From Chloroflexota bacterium (GTDB lineage: Bacteria; Chloroflexota; Anaerolineae; Anaerolineales; DRMV01): DNA of 14,052 nucleotides. The notes below the pieces were generated by a model that worked only from the letters and a program-made list of their open reading frames with translations, searched no databases and had not been told where the DNA came from. This document shows positions 1-6,671 of the stretch, one piece after another (the first letter of the stretch is position 1; every line of letters starts with the position of its first letter). The position numbers were made by a program, and so were the translations under genes. The stretch spans positions 1-14,052 of the forward strand of contig JAADEP010000046.1 in the NCBI GenBank assembly GCA_013153335.1, given 5' to 3'.

Positions 1-1847
1 GCCTCTTCGGCCTCGGGCAGGGGGATGTGCCCCGCGAGCAACGCGCGCAACAAATTCGCGCGGCCTCGCGTGCTCAGGCCTTCCCGGCGGCCCACTTGGT
101 AAGAAGGACACATATTGCCGCGGGACTTGCGGCACACGCCTACCCCCGTACACCGCTCCACCATGGACGCGGTGCCTTGCGGGAACAGCGGGCTGGTCCA
201 GTCGTGGGGCGTGCGGTAGGAGGGCCCGAAACGCCAATGTTGGTCCATGGGCAGTGGGCGCACGATCTTGCCCGGGTTGAGCAAGCCTTGGGGGTCGGCC
301 GCGTCTTTGAGCTGCTCAAACAGCCGATAAATGGTTTCGCCAAAGGCCTCCTTGAGCCATTGCGACCGAGCCAGGCCATCGCCGTGCTCGCCGCTTGGGA
401 CCCCGCGATATTTACGTACCAGGGCCATGGCTTGAGACGCGATGCTCCGCACCACCTCGGGTGCGTCAGGAGCCTTGAGGTTGAGCCACGGTCGGATGTG
501 CAAACATCCGGCCGAAGCATGCGCGTAATACACCGCTTCCACCTGGTGCGCGTCGAACACGTCCTGCAGCTCTCGCACGAACGAGGCCAAATGCTCGACC
601 GGCACGGCCATATCTTCCAAAAACGCGATGGGCTTCAAATCCCCGGGCCGCGACATGAGCAAGCCCAAACCCACCTTGCGCACCGCCCAGATTTTCTCTT
701 GGTGCTCAGGGTGTAAGGCCGCGTAACCCTTGACCTGCATCACCTGGCTCGCGACGCGCGCGGGGTCTGATCCTGCGAACTCGACCAGCAGCACGGCCTC
801 GGGGATGCCCTGCTCCAGCATAGGCCCGAGCGCGTCCTTGACCATGCGCGCGTACAAAGGGATGGCCAGCGCCCGGCGGAAGATCTCGCCGGGCAGCAGT
901 TCGACCGCGACCGGACCCAACTCGAGCAAGCGAGGCACGTCCGCACACGCGCTCGGGATATCGGGATAGGCCAACAGCGCGAGACCTTTATAGGGCGGGA
1001 TAGGGACCAGGTTCAGCGTGACCTGGTGCACCAAAGCCAACGTACCTTCTGAGCCCGCGAGCAACACCTGCAGCGGCAGCGTATTGGGGTCGACTGGCGG
1101 ATATGGCTGGTCTTTCGGCCACGCGGGCGGGCGAGCCGGTGCCCAGGGCAGCAAGTGCGCCAAGCTGTAGCCCGACGCGCGACGCCACGTGCGCGGCCAT
1201 TGCTCCCGGATGAGATCCGCATACCGGGTGCGCACCTCGAGCGCGAAGCGTGCGACCGCGGCCAAACGTTCGTTCGCGATCTGAGGCAGCCCTTCGGGCG
1301 TCAGCGGGATCGGTTCCCACGTCGCGCGCGTGCCGTCGGCCATCACCGTTTCTGCCCGCAGCACGTGGTCTACAGTCATGCCATATGCGATGGAATGCGC
1401 GCCCGTCGCGTTGTTGCCCACAATGCCGCCGATGGTCGCCTGCGCGGCCGAGGCTGGGTCAGGGCCAAATTGCAGGCCGTGGCGGGCCAAAACCTGGTTG
1501 AGGTCGGCCAGGGGCAAGCCCACGTCGACCGTGACCCGGCGGTTCTTGACGTCGAGATCGTGCAACGTGCGAAAGTGCACGCTGAAATCCAGCACGATCG
1601 CTTCTCCGACCGCCTGGCCGGCCAAACTCGTTCCACCCCCGCGGGGCAACAAGGGCAAATGCTGTTCCGCCGCCAGTTGGGTCAGCACTTGCACATCCTC
1701 AACGGTTTTGGGGATGGCGACGGCCAAGGGCTGAATTTGATACATGGACGCGTCGGTGCTGTACAGGTACCGGCTCGCGGGGTCGTACGAAAACTCGCCC
1801 GCGAAGCCGTGGCGCCGTAGGGCCCGCGCGAAGGCTTCCATGGACAT
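1..1847 (-). CDS. FAD-binding oxidase / 4Fe-4S oxidoreductase (GlcD-like), C-terminus cut by window edge
   Basis: The minus-strand frame from ATG at 1847 stays open for 615 codons to the left edge, so it has no stop here. A GAGGG ribosome site lies 6 nt upstream; a second in-frame ATG at 1841 is an alternative start. The N-terminal PCMH-type FAD-binding domain shows PRGGGTSLAGQ (68-78) and a Gly-rich TIGGIVGNNATGA stretch (138-150). The C-terminal oxidase domain shows SGEHGDGLARSQ near 484-495. After about residue 560 a ferredoxin-like segment begins, with Cys near 566, 572 and 582 (CTGVGVC, then CPSY). This order matches large flavoproteins fused to an Fe-S module that oxidise 2-hydroxyacids such as D-lactate or glycolate and pass electrons to a membrane or soluble acceptor. 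The exact substrate cannot be told. Such fusions usually reach 900-1000 aa, so about a third is missing. Only 93 nt separate it from the chelatase stop. Confidence 0.9.
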   Translation of the reverse strand, partial: MSMEAFARALRRHGFAGEFSYDPASRYLYSTDASMYQIQPLAVAIPKTVEDVQVLTQLAAEQHLPLLPRGGGTSLAGQAVGEAIVLDFSVHFRTLHDLDVKNRRVTVDVGLPLADLNQVLARHGLQFGPDPASAAQATIGGIVGNNATGAHSIAYGMTVDHVLRAETVMADGTRATWEPIPLTPEGLPQIANERLAAVARFALEVRTRYADLIREQWPRTWRRASGYSLAHLLPWAPARPPAWPKDQPYPPVDPNTLPLQVLLAGSEGTLALVHQVTLNLVPIPPYKGLALLAYPDIPSACADVPRLLELGPVAVELLPGEIFRRALAIPLYARMVKDALGPMLEQGIPEAVLLVEFAGSDPARVASQVMQVKGYAALHPEHQEKIWAVRKVGLGLLMSRPGDLKPIAFLEDMAVPVEHLASFVRELQDVFDAHQVEAVYYAHASAGCLHIRPWLNLKAPDAPEVVRSIASQAMALVRKYRGVPSGEHGDGLARSQWLKEAFGETIYRLFEQLKDAADPQGLLNPGKIVRPLPMDQHWRFGPSYRTPHDWTSPLFPQGTASMVERCTGVGVCRKSRGNMCPSYQVGRREGLSTRGRANLLRALLAGHIPLPEAEE

Positions 1848-1892
1848 AGGCAACCCTCAATGAACGTGGTTTCTGCCCTGGGGGATAGGAGG

Positions 1893-1898
1893 ATCTTA
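1893..1898 (-). promoter_or_regulatory. possible extended -10 element for the FAD oxidase gene
   Basis: In the 93-nt gap between the chelatase stop and the oxidase ATG, the minus strand reads TGATAAGAT, which is an extended -10 (TGn followed by TAAGAT). It sits about 45 nt upstream of the start. No matching -35 hexamer is visible: the upstream DNA is a GCGCG-rich stretch. The gene could equally be read by extension of the upstream operon, since no terminator separates them. Confidence 0.3.
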
Positions 1899-1940
1899 TC
1901 ACAAGCGCGCTCGCGCGACCTCGGACGCCCAGATCGCCCA

Positions 1941-2744
1941 CTACCCGGAATACAATGCCCGGCGTACCGTGCGCACCAGCGCGTCGGCCTGCAGTTCGGG
2001 GAGCCGGTAGCACGGCATGCGCAGCCGTTGCGCGAGCGCGTCGGCCAATCCTTGATCAAACTGCGGGTGTTCCAGGTTGATGACCACGCCCTGAACCCCC
2101 GCGCGCGCCAGCTGGTCGGCCGCGCGATAAGCATCGTCCAACGGGTCGTTCCCAGCCACGAGGGGAACGTTGGCCGCGCCGTCGGTTAGCAAGACCATAA
2201 AGGGCACGATTTCTGGCGAAACCAGGCGTTGGCGCTGGATGACTTCAAGGGCCCGGACCAACCCCGCGGCCAAGGGGGTTTTGCCGCCCACGGGCAAATC
2301 GGTCAGAACCCGCCGCGCGAGCGCGACCGAACGGGTAGGCGGCAGCACCAATGTGGCTTCATCCCGGCGGAAGGTGATCATGCCGACCCAGTCGCGGCGC
2401 TGATAGGCCTCGGTGAGCAGCCGTAAGACCGCGCCTTTGGCCGCCTCCATGCGCTGCGCCACGGCCATGGACCACGAACCATCCACCACAAAAAGGATGA
2501 GGTAAGACTGCTGCGTGACGCGCACCTTTTCTCGGAGGTCATCGCGCGCGACCAAGGGGCCACCCTCGGCCCGGCGAGGTCGACCGTGCAGCGCCGCGGC
2601 CCGCAGCGTCGCGTCAAGGGCCAGATCGTGGACCCGACCTCGAGGCCGGCGCGCGCGAATATAGCGCCCGCGGCGTCGCAAGCTGGGCGCGGTCCCGCGG
2701 CGGCCGGTGCGACGCAGACGACGCCGCACCGCCACCGGATACAC
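1941..2744 (-). CDS. VWA domain of ChlD/CobT-like metal chelatase (probably expressed as -1 frameshift extension of the ChlI-like gene)
   Basis: This frame encodes the integrin-I/VWA half of a magnesium/cobalt chelatase D-type subunit. Numbered from the GTG at 2744, there is an Arg-rich segment with GRYIRAR (26-32), then the family block DLALDATLRAA (40-50), DLREKV (69-74), the MIDAS motif DGSWS (88-92), T156 in GGKTPL and TDG (187-189). In such chelatases the VWA domain of D binds the AAA+ I subunit and the porphyrin-binding subunit through the metal at MIDAS. The GTG at 2744 lacks a ribosome site and lies inside the linker. The same frame is open upstream to the TGA at 2982-2984 without any ATG, GTG or TTG. 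It is in the -1 phase relative to the preceding AAA+ frame, so the natural product is probably a 676-aa fusion (362 residues of AAA+ frame plus 314 of this frame). If it is translated separately, 267 aa is the longest call. Confidence 0.85.
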   Translation of the reverse strand: MYPVAVRRRLRRTGRRGTAPSLRRRGRYIRARRPRGRVHDLALDATLRAAALHGRPRRAEGGPLVARDDLREKVRVTQQSYLILFVVDGSWSMAVAQRMEAAKGAVLRLLTEAYQRRDWVGMITFRRDEATLVLPPTRSVALARRVLTDLPVGGKTPLAAGLVRALEVIQRQRLVSPEIVPFMVLLTDGAANVPLVAGNDPLDDAYRAADQLARAGVQGVVINLEHPQFDQGLADALAQRLRMPCYRLPELQADALVRTVRRALYSG

Positions 2745-2851
2745 CGGGATGTTCGGCGCGGGGCCAATGCCCGCGACCTCGTCGTCTTCTCGGTCTGAGG
2801 CCTCGGTGCCTTGATGGGGCAGATAGACCTGATGGAGGGGGCCTGGCGCGA

Positions 2852-3970
2852 CTACAGCTCCTTGGGCGCCGGCCCCGGAGGAGCTTTTTTTGCGCTCGAC
2901 CCCGCGGCCTGGGCCTGCAGCCGCTGCATCCGTCGGGCCTGGCGTTGCGCCTGCTCGAGCCGTTCGGCCAAATCCGACAGGTCAAAGCTCACCGGCGCCA
3001 GGGGATCGTGCTTGATGCGATGCGGCAAGGCCAATTCGGCCGCCAACATGATGTCCTCGGGCGTGATAGCCGCACGGCCTTCCAACGCCGCGTTGGCTCG
3101 AGCCGCGCGCAAGATAACCAGATCGGCCCGGTGTCCTTCGACCCCAAACGACGTGGTCAGCCCCGCGATGGTGAGCAAGTCTTGCGGGGTGTGGTGCACC
3201 TGGGGGAGCCGGGCCCGAGCCTGCACAATGCGCGCTCGCAGGGCCTCCTCGCGTTCCCGCCATTGCGCATAAAACCCCTCTGGGTCTTGTTCAAAAGCGA
3301 GATGGCGCTCCATGATTTGCGCGCGCAAATGCGGGTCCCGCAACCCTTCCACCTGGACGGCGAGCGCGAACCGATCCAACAACTGGGGCCGCAAGTCGCC
3401 TTCCTCGGGGTTCATGGACCCGATCAAAATAAAGCGCGCGGGGTGTTGGAACGAAATGCCTTCGCGCTCCACATAATTGACCCCCATGGCCGCGACATCC
3501 AGCAGCAAATCAACCAAGGGGTCGTCCAGGAGGTTGACCTCATCGATGTAAAGCACCCCTCGGTTGGCTTGAGCCAACAAGCCGGGTTCAAAATGCCGCT
3601 GGCCAGTCTGGAGCGCGCGTTCAATGTCCAGCGTGCCCACCACCCGCTCTTCGGTGGCCGCGAGGGGCAGGTTGACAAAGGGCGTCGGGATGACCTCGAC
3701 CTCCAGGGGTTCACCCTGGGCCGCGCGGGCTTGGCACTCGGTGCACCAAGTATCCGGTCGGTCGGGGTCGCAGTGAAACCGGCACCCGCGCACCACGCGC
3801 AGGGGCGGGAGCAACGCGGCCAACGCGCGCGCGGCCGTGGACTTGCCCGAGCCCCGCTGCCCGCGGATCAGCACGCCGCCCAGGCCCGGGTCTACTGCGT
3901 TGAGCAGCAGCGCGCGCTTCATCCGTTCCTGTCCAACAATAGCGGTGAAAGGATAGACCCGTACGCTCAC
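2852..3970 (-). CDS. AAA+ ATPase, ChlI/BchI-like magnesium or cobalt chelatase subunit (zero-frame product)
   Basis: The 372-aa AAA+ protein has Walker A GQRGSGKS (37-44), Walker B VLYIDEVNLL (139-148), the sensor-1 region ILIGSMNPEEGDLRP (181-195) and the LLDRFALAV arginine-finger region. These are typical of the I subunit that drives insertion of Mg2+ or Co2+ into a tetrapyrrole. Four Cys (63, 67, 76, 79) between Walker A and B could bind a metal, as seen in many homologues. The start is GTG at 3970; its GTGA overlaps the TGA of the phosphoesterase gene, so translation is probably coupled. The C-terminus has an Arg/Gln/Ala-rich helical stretch, then a 10-residue tail ending at TAG 2852-2854. 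The tail begins just after A7 at 2885-2891. No other tetrapyrrole or cobalamin gene is in the window, so the metal is not decided. The ATPase is intact, unlike the often degenerate AAA domain of plant or cyanobacterial ChlD. Confidence 0.93.
   Translation of the reverse strand: MSVRVYPFTAIVGQERMKRALLLNAVDPGLGGVLIRGQRGSGKSTAARALAALLPPLRVVRGCRFHCDPDRPDTWCTECQARAAQGEPLEVEVIPTPFVNLPLAATEERVVGTLDIERALQTGQRHFEPGLLAQANRGVLYIDEVNLLDDPLVDLLLDVAAMGVNYVEREGISFQHPARFILIGSMNPEEGDLRPQLLDRFALAVQVEGLRDPHLRAQIMERHLAFEQDPEGFYAQWREREEALRARIVQARARLPQVHHTPQDLLTIAGLTTSFGVEGHRADLVILRAARANAALEGRAAITPEDIMLAAELALPHRIKHDPLAPVSFDLSDLAERLEQAQRQARRMQRLQAQAAGSSAKKAPPGPAPKEL
2856..2891 (-). promoter_or_regulatory. putative programmed -1 ribosomal frameshift signal (A7 slippery site plus hairpin)
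   Basis: In the AAA+ frame the minus strand reads GCA AAA AAA GCT, an A_AAA_AAA heptamer (2885-2891) in the phase used by classic -1 slippery sites such as dnaX. It is followed at once by a 7-bp perfect inverted repeat AGCTCCT (2879-2885) / AGGAGCT (2856-2862). The 16-nt interval can form an inner GGGC/GCCC stem. Ten codons later the zero frame stops. Slipping back one base puts ribosomes into the VWA frame (next codon AGC), giving the fused chelatase. A GGGG run 8 nt upstream is at best a weak SD-like stimulator. Caveat: if the outer base pairs form, the stem starts with almost no spacer. Confidence 0.75.
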
Positions 3971-4617
3971 GGATGCACCTCAAGCTTCGAAGGATGGGTG
4001 GCGGGGCGCGCACGATCCGACGCGCGTGCGGACGCCCTCACGCTTGAGGCCCGAGCCTGCGCTGCCGCGGTCGGGAGCAGCACAATCTCGGGCCGAATTT
4101 GTCGCGCCGGGCCGAGGTGAAGCAGTCCCACTGAACCCGGAACTTGGAACTTGCCCAGGGGCGAGCCCGGGTTGATGACCCAGCGCGGGCCAAAATGATA
4201 GACCAGGGGGTAATGGATGTGGCCGAACACGATCACGTCGGCCCGCGGGAACAAAGCCAACATGCGTTGCACGTAGGTGCGGTAGGCGGGCGCGCGCCAG
4301 GTCAGCCAAAAGCGCAACTTCTCACGGATGTACCGCGGCCAAGGCCCATGGCCGTGGGCCAGGCCGATGCGCACATCACCCAGCGTAAGCTCGCGCTGAG
4401 CCGGCAGGCCGCGCAGCAGAAAATCCCGGTTGCCGCGCACGGCATAGACCGGTGCGATGGCTTCGAGCGCGCGCAAGGCCTGCGAGCCGATGATATCCCC
4501 CGCATGCAAGATGCAACACACCTGGGCTGAGCGAAACACAGCCAACGCGGCTTCAGGGATCGCCCGCACCGTATCCGGGACATGCGTGTCGGCAATCAGG
4601 CCCACAACTTGGCTCAC
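3967..4617 (-). CDS. YfcE/MJ0936-like metallophosphoesterase
   Basis: This 216-aa calcineurin-like phosphodiesterase has the di-metal ligand motifs in order: D10-x-H12 (IADTH), GD 40-41, GNRD 62-65, AHGH 87-90, GHIH 132-135 and NPGS 149-152. Family members of this size hydrolyse phosphodiesters with two metal ions (Mn2+ typically) in the cytoplasm; the native substrate is unknown. Between AHGH and the GHIH strand there is an extra segment rich in Trp, Arg and Tyr (about 91-120), longer than in the E. coli YfcE type. The C-terminus carries a basic Ala/Arg/Ser tail. The start is GTG at 4617, inside a GTGA overlap with the stop of the HEAT-like gene and behind an AAGG/GGAGG ribosome site. An open frame runs upstream to 5058, but that part is antisense-like Gly/Arg/Ala noise overlapping the HEAT-like gene. 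Its own stop overlaps the chelatase GTG by 4 nt. Confidence 0.9.
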   Translation of the reverse strand: MSQVVGLIADTHVPDTVRAIPEAALAVFRSAQVCCILHAGDIIGSQALRALEAIAPVYAVRGNRDFLLRGLPAQRELTLGDVRIGLAHGHGPWPRYIREKLRFWLTWRAPAYRTYVQRMLALFPRADVIVFGHIHYPLVYHFGPRWVINPGSPLGKFQVPGSVGLLHLGPARQIRPEIVLLPTAAAQARASSVRASARASDRARPATHPSKLEVHP

Positions 4618-5465
4618 GAACCGCCTTCCTCCCACGAGCGCAAAAGCGCGTCCACGTCCGAGATCGCGCCTTCCCGGGCCAGCATTTTGAGCGGTTGGGT
4701 CAACCAACGCCGCCGCCCATAGCGGCGATAGAGTTCGGCCAACAGTTCCAACCCTTGCGGAGTCACGGTCAACAGCCACGGACCGCTCATCGCGCGCGCG
4801 ATGAGCGCGGGCGGCCATCGTCCCTCGCGCCACCACGCCCGGAGTTGGTCCATGGCCTGCTGGGGTGCGCGGCGTGCGGCGGCCTGGAAGGCCTCGACCA
4901 GCGCGTCCTGCACCCGCGCGTCGCCCGCGTCGGGCACCGTGGGCAGGCGAGCCCACAGCGCTTGCGGCGAAAAGACCCGCGGCGCGACCCGCAGCGCCAA
5001 CGCGCGCGCCCGGGGCGAGACCGGGGGCTGGGCCCGCGTCAGCCAATCCTGAAGCCACGCGCGCAAAGCCGGCGAGGCCGGAACCTGGGCCAGGGTTTGG
5101 GCCAGCGCGACGTGGACCTCGTCGCGCGCGTCGCGGGCCAAGCGCTCGAGCACCGCTTGCCGGGCTTCGTCGCGGTTTTGAGCCTGACGATGGGCCAGCG
5201 CGGCCGCGGCGATCGCGCGGTAGGCCGCGTAAGGCGACTCGGCCAGGCTGAACAAATACGCGTCGGGCACCGCGCCTTGGGCGAGGGCCTGCCCCACAGG
5301 GACCAACTCCCGTTGCACGCGGGTGGATGGCAGCGTGCGGTTGGCCGCGATGGCCCGGTCTTGAAGCAGGCGCCCCAGGACCTCATCCAGCGCGTCGGGG
5401 TGCCCAAAGCGCGCGGCAATGCGCACGTCGGTCAAAAAATCAGGAGCGGTCCGGCGGCGTCGCAT
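4614..5465 (-). CDS. HEAT/ARM-like helical repeat protein of unknown function
   Basis: The 283-aa protein is almost entirely amphipathic alpha-helical, rich in Ala, Leu and Arg. Loosely repeated 30-40 residue helix pairs (for example LAESPYAAYRAIAAAALAHR and LARDARDEVHVALAQTLAQV) suggest a HEAT or armadillo-type solenoid for protein binding. I see no catalytic motif, signal peptide or membrane segment, so it is probably cytoplasmic. The ATG at 5465 follows the DsbA-like stop by only 2 nt (TAG CC ATG). The 3' end overlaps the phosphoesterase GTG, which argues for a shared transcript and translational coupling. The N-terminus (MRRRR) is strongly basic. The family is not recognised beyond the repeat class; the real-gene call rests on gene packing, length and coherent composition. 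Confidence 0.8.
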   Translation of the reverse strand: MRRRRTAPDFLTDVRIAARFGHPDALDEVLGRLLQDRAIAANRTLPSTRVQRELVPVGQALAQGAVPDAYLFSLAESPYAAYRAIAAAALAHRQAQNRDEARQAVLERLARDARDEVHVALAQTLAQVPASPALRAWLQDWLTRAQPPVSPRARALALRVAPRVFSPQALWARLPTVPDAGDARVQDALVEAFQAAARRAPQQAMDQLRAWWREGRWPPALIARAMSGPWLLTVTPQGLELLAELYRRYGRRRWLTQPLKMLAREGAISDVDALLRSWEEGGS

Positions 5466-5467
5466 GG

Positions 5468-6250
5468 CTATTTCTGCTGCTGGGCTTGGAGCTCTTGTTC
5501 GATGATCTGTTGGAACGCGGAGAACGGCACCGCGCCGACCAGGGGAATGCCGTTGATGAAGAACGTGGGCGTTCCACGGACGCCGACCTCCAGGCCATCC
5601 TGCAAGTCCTTCATCACCTCGTCGAGGTAACGTTGTTCCTTGATGCAGCGCGCGAACTCGTCCACGTCCAACCCGAGCTCTTCGGCATATTGCAGATACA
5701 CATCGTCCCCGAACTTGCCGCCTTCGAAGAGCTTATCGTGGAAGGGCCAGAACTTGCCCTGTTCATCCGCGCATTCGGCTGCGATGGCCGCGGATACCGC
5801 GTACGGGTGAATGCTTTCCAGGGGGAAGTCGCGATACACAAAGCGCACTTTGTCGCCGTACGTTTCGAGGATTTTGTCCAACGTTTGCTCGCGGAAGCGA
5901 CGGCAATACGGGCATTGGTAATCGGAGAACTCGATAATGGTCACCGGCGCGTCCTCAGGGCCCAGGGCAGGGTCGTCATCGGGCGACACGTTATAACGCT
6001 TGGGTTCGCGCGGCGCGGCCGTGGCTGCGGCCCGGGTGGGCGCGGCCCGACGAGGCGCGGCCTGGGTAGCTGCAGGGGCCGCGGGCTGCGCCGGAACCGG
6101 GCTCCGGTTGCTGAACCAATACCCGGCCCCCAAGCCGAGGGCAAACGCGAGGACAACCAAAAACGCATATACCGGTGAACTGAAGCCTCGACAGAGCTCT
6201 TGCCGCAACGTCTCCCGCAATTCTTCCAAATTTCCGTGCGTTTCAGACAT
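5468..6250 (-). CDS. membrane-anchored DsbA-like thioredoxin-fold protein
   Basis: This 260-aa protein has a short cytoplasmic N-terminus and a single TM segment at about 27-46 (VYAFLVVLAFALGLGAGYWF). An Ala/Pro-rich linker follows to about 85, then an extracytoplasmic DsbA/thioredoxin-4 domain. The redox motif is CPYC (113-116) in FSDYQCPYCRRF and the cis-Pro loop is RGTPTFFING (225-234). Further Cys are at 20 (cytoplasmic side), 160 and 202; the last two could form a structural disulfide. It probably acts as a thiol oxidoreductase or disulfide-forming enzyme outside the membrane. The ATG at 6250 has a strong AAAGGAGG ribosome site 6 nt upstream. A terminator-like hairpin lies just upstream, and there is no room for a promoter between that hairpin and the start, so expression likely depends on read-through from the promoter at 6545. 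Confidence 0.93.
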   Translation of the reverse strand: MSETHGNLEELRETLRQELCRGFSSPVYAFLVVLAFALGLGAGYWFSNRSPVPAQPAAPAATQAAPRRAAPTRAAATAAPREPKRYNVSPDDDPALGPEDAPVTIIEFSDYQCPYCRRFREQTLDKILETYGDKVRFVYRDFPLESIHPYAVSAAIAAECADEQGKFWPFHDKLFEGGKFGDDVYLQYAEELGLDVDEFARCIKEQRYLDEVMKDLQDGLEVGVRGTPTFFINGIPLVGAVPFSAFQQIIEQELQAQQQK

Positions 6251-6288
6251 GAAGGCCCTCCTTTCTTCGAATGCGCGAAAACCAGGAC

Positions 6289-6328
6289 AAAAAAGCGGCT
6301 CGTCCGCCTGGGAGGGACGGGCGAGCCG
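6289..6328 (-). terminator. Rho-independent terminator or attenuator ahead of the dsbA-like gene
   Basis: On the minus strand CGGCTCG (6328-6322) pairs with CGAGCCG (6302-6296). The stem can extend inward past one mismatch through CCGTC/GGCGG-type pairs. It is followed by C and T6 (6294-6289). It lies 25 nt after the stop of the 48-aa gene and 38 nt before the dsbA-like ATG, so it may set their expression ratio. Confidence 0.75.
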
Positions 6329-6352
6329 ACCAAAGTTCTCGCCGGGTGCGGC

Positions 6353-6499
6353 TTAGTGATGGCCGTTGTCGTCCCAGCGGGTCTCGCGGACGTCGGGCAG
6401 AATCTCGGCAGGCGGCGCGCCCTCGTGCCAGAGGTAGAAGAACCACGCGACGAGGAACACGCCGATCAGGCTCAAGAGGAAAGGCACCGCACTTGCCAT
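6353..6499 (-). CDS. 48-aa single-TM small membrane protein
   Basis: The small protein starts MASAVPFLLS at the ATG of 6499, preceded by a GGAGG ribosome site 6 nt upstream. Residues 4-24 (ending FFYLWHEG) form one TM helix. They are followed by a short hydrophilic tail with PPAEILPDVRETRWDD and a GHH end. The same frame is open further upstream to 6721, but that part runs through the terminator at 6631-6671 and the promoter at 6545, so the long version is rejected. A TATAAT box lies about 46 nt upstream of the ATG and a terminator follows the stop, making a compact transcription unit. The shape recalls small accessory subunits of membrane complexes, but I recognise no family. The Trp/His-rich tail might contact haem or metal; that is only a guess. 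Confidence 0.65.
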   Translation of the reverse strand: MASAVPFLLSLIGVFLVAWFFYLWHEGAPPAEILPDVRETRWDDNGHH

Positions 6500-6544
6500 G
6501 GTCAACCTCCGCGAAAATCGCCGCGTGTAGCTCGCGGCACTCGA

Positions 6545-6550
6545 ATTATA
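6545..6550 (-). promoter_or_regulatory. extended -10 promoter (TATAAT) for the small TM gene and probably the dsbA cluster
   Basis: The minus strand reads TGGTATAAT, a perfect -10 hexamer with the TGn extension. The transcription start would fall near 6538, about 40 nt before the ATG at 6499. No good -35 hexamer stands 17 nt upstream, which an extended -10 can tolerate. It is the only clear promoter before the cluster that runs to 1941. Confidence 0.65.
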
Positions 6551-6630
6551 CCATGCTGCGTAACCTTCGCCTGGGCAATGCGTCGAAAAAATAGGGGTCA
6601 TTGCCCAGCGCTTGCCCAGGGCGCGACGCA

Positions 6631-6671
6631 CAAAAAGAAAGGGGCTACAGCCCGTTTTGAGCCGTAGCCCC
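6631..6671 (-). terminator. Rho-independent terminator of the 6.6-7.1 kb transcript
   Basis: The minus strand contains an 8-bp perfect stem GGGGCTAC (6671-6664) / GTAGCCCC (6648-6641). The inner bases GGC/GCt can add pairs. TTTCTTTTTG follows at 6640-6631. It precedes the next promoter (6545) by about 80 nt, so it would end transcripts coming from the promoter at 7132-7160. Confidence 0.75.

Noticed and set aside
27..716. 229-codon plus-strand frame at the left end
   Set aside because: It lies antisense to the FAD/Fe-S oxidoreductase, whose frame is open across 1-1847 with clear family motifs.
1941..2744. VWA protein as an independent gene starting at GTG 2744
   Set aside because: There is no ribosome site, the start lies inside the linker and the frame continues upstream without a start codon. 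Frameshift fusion explains it better, though the coordinates are kept as a practical call.
3967..5058. 363-codon version of the phosphoesterase
   Set aside because: The N-terminal 147 codons overlap the HEAT-like gene and are Gly/Arg/Ala noise. GTG 4617 sits right before the IADTH motif with a ribosome site.
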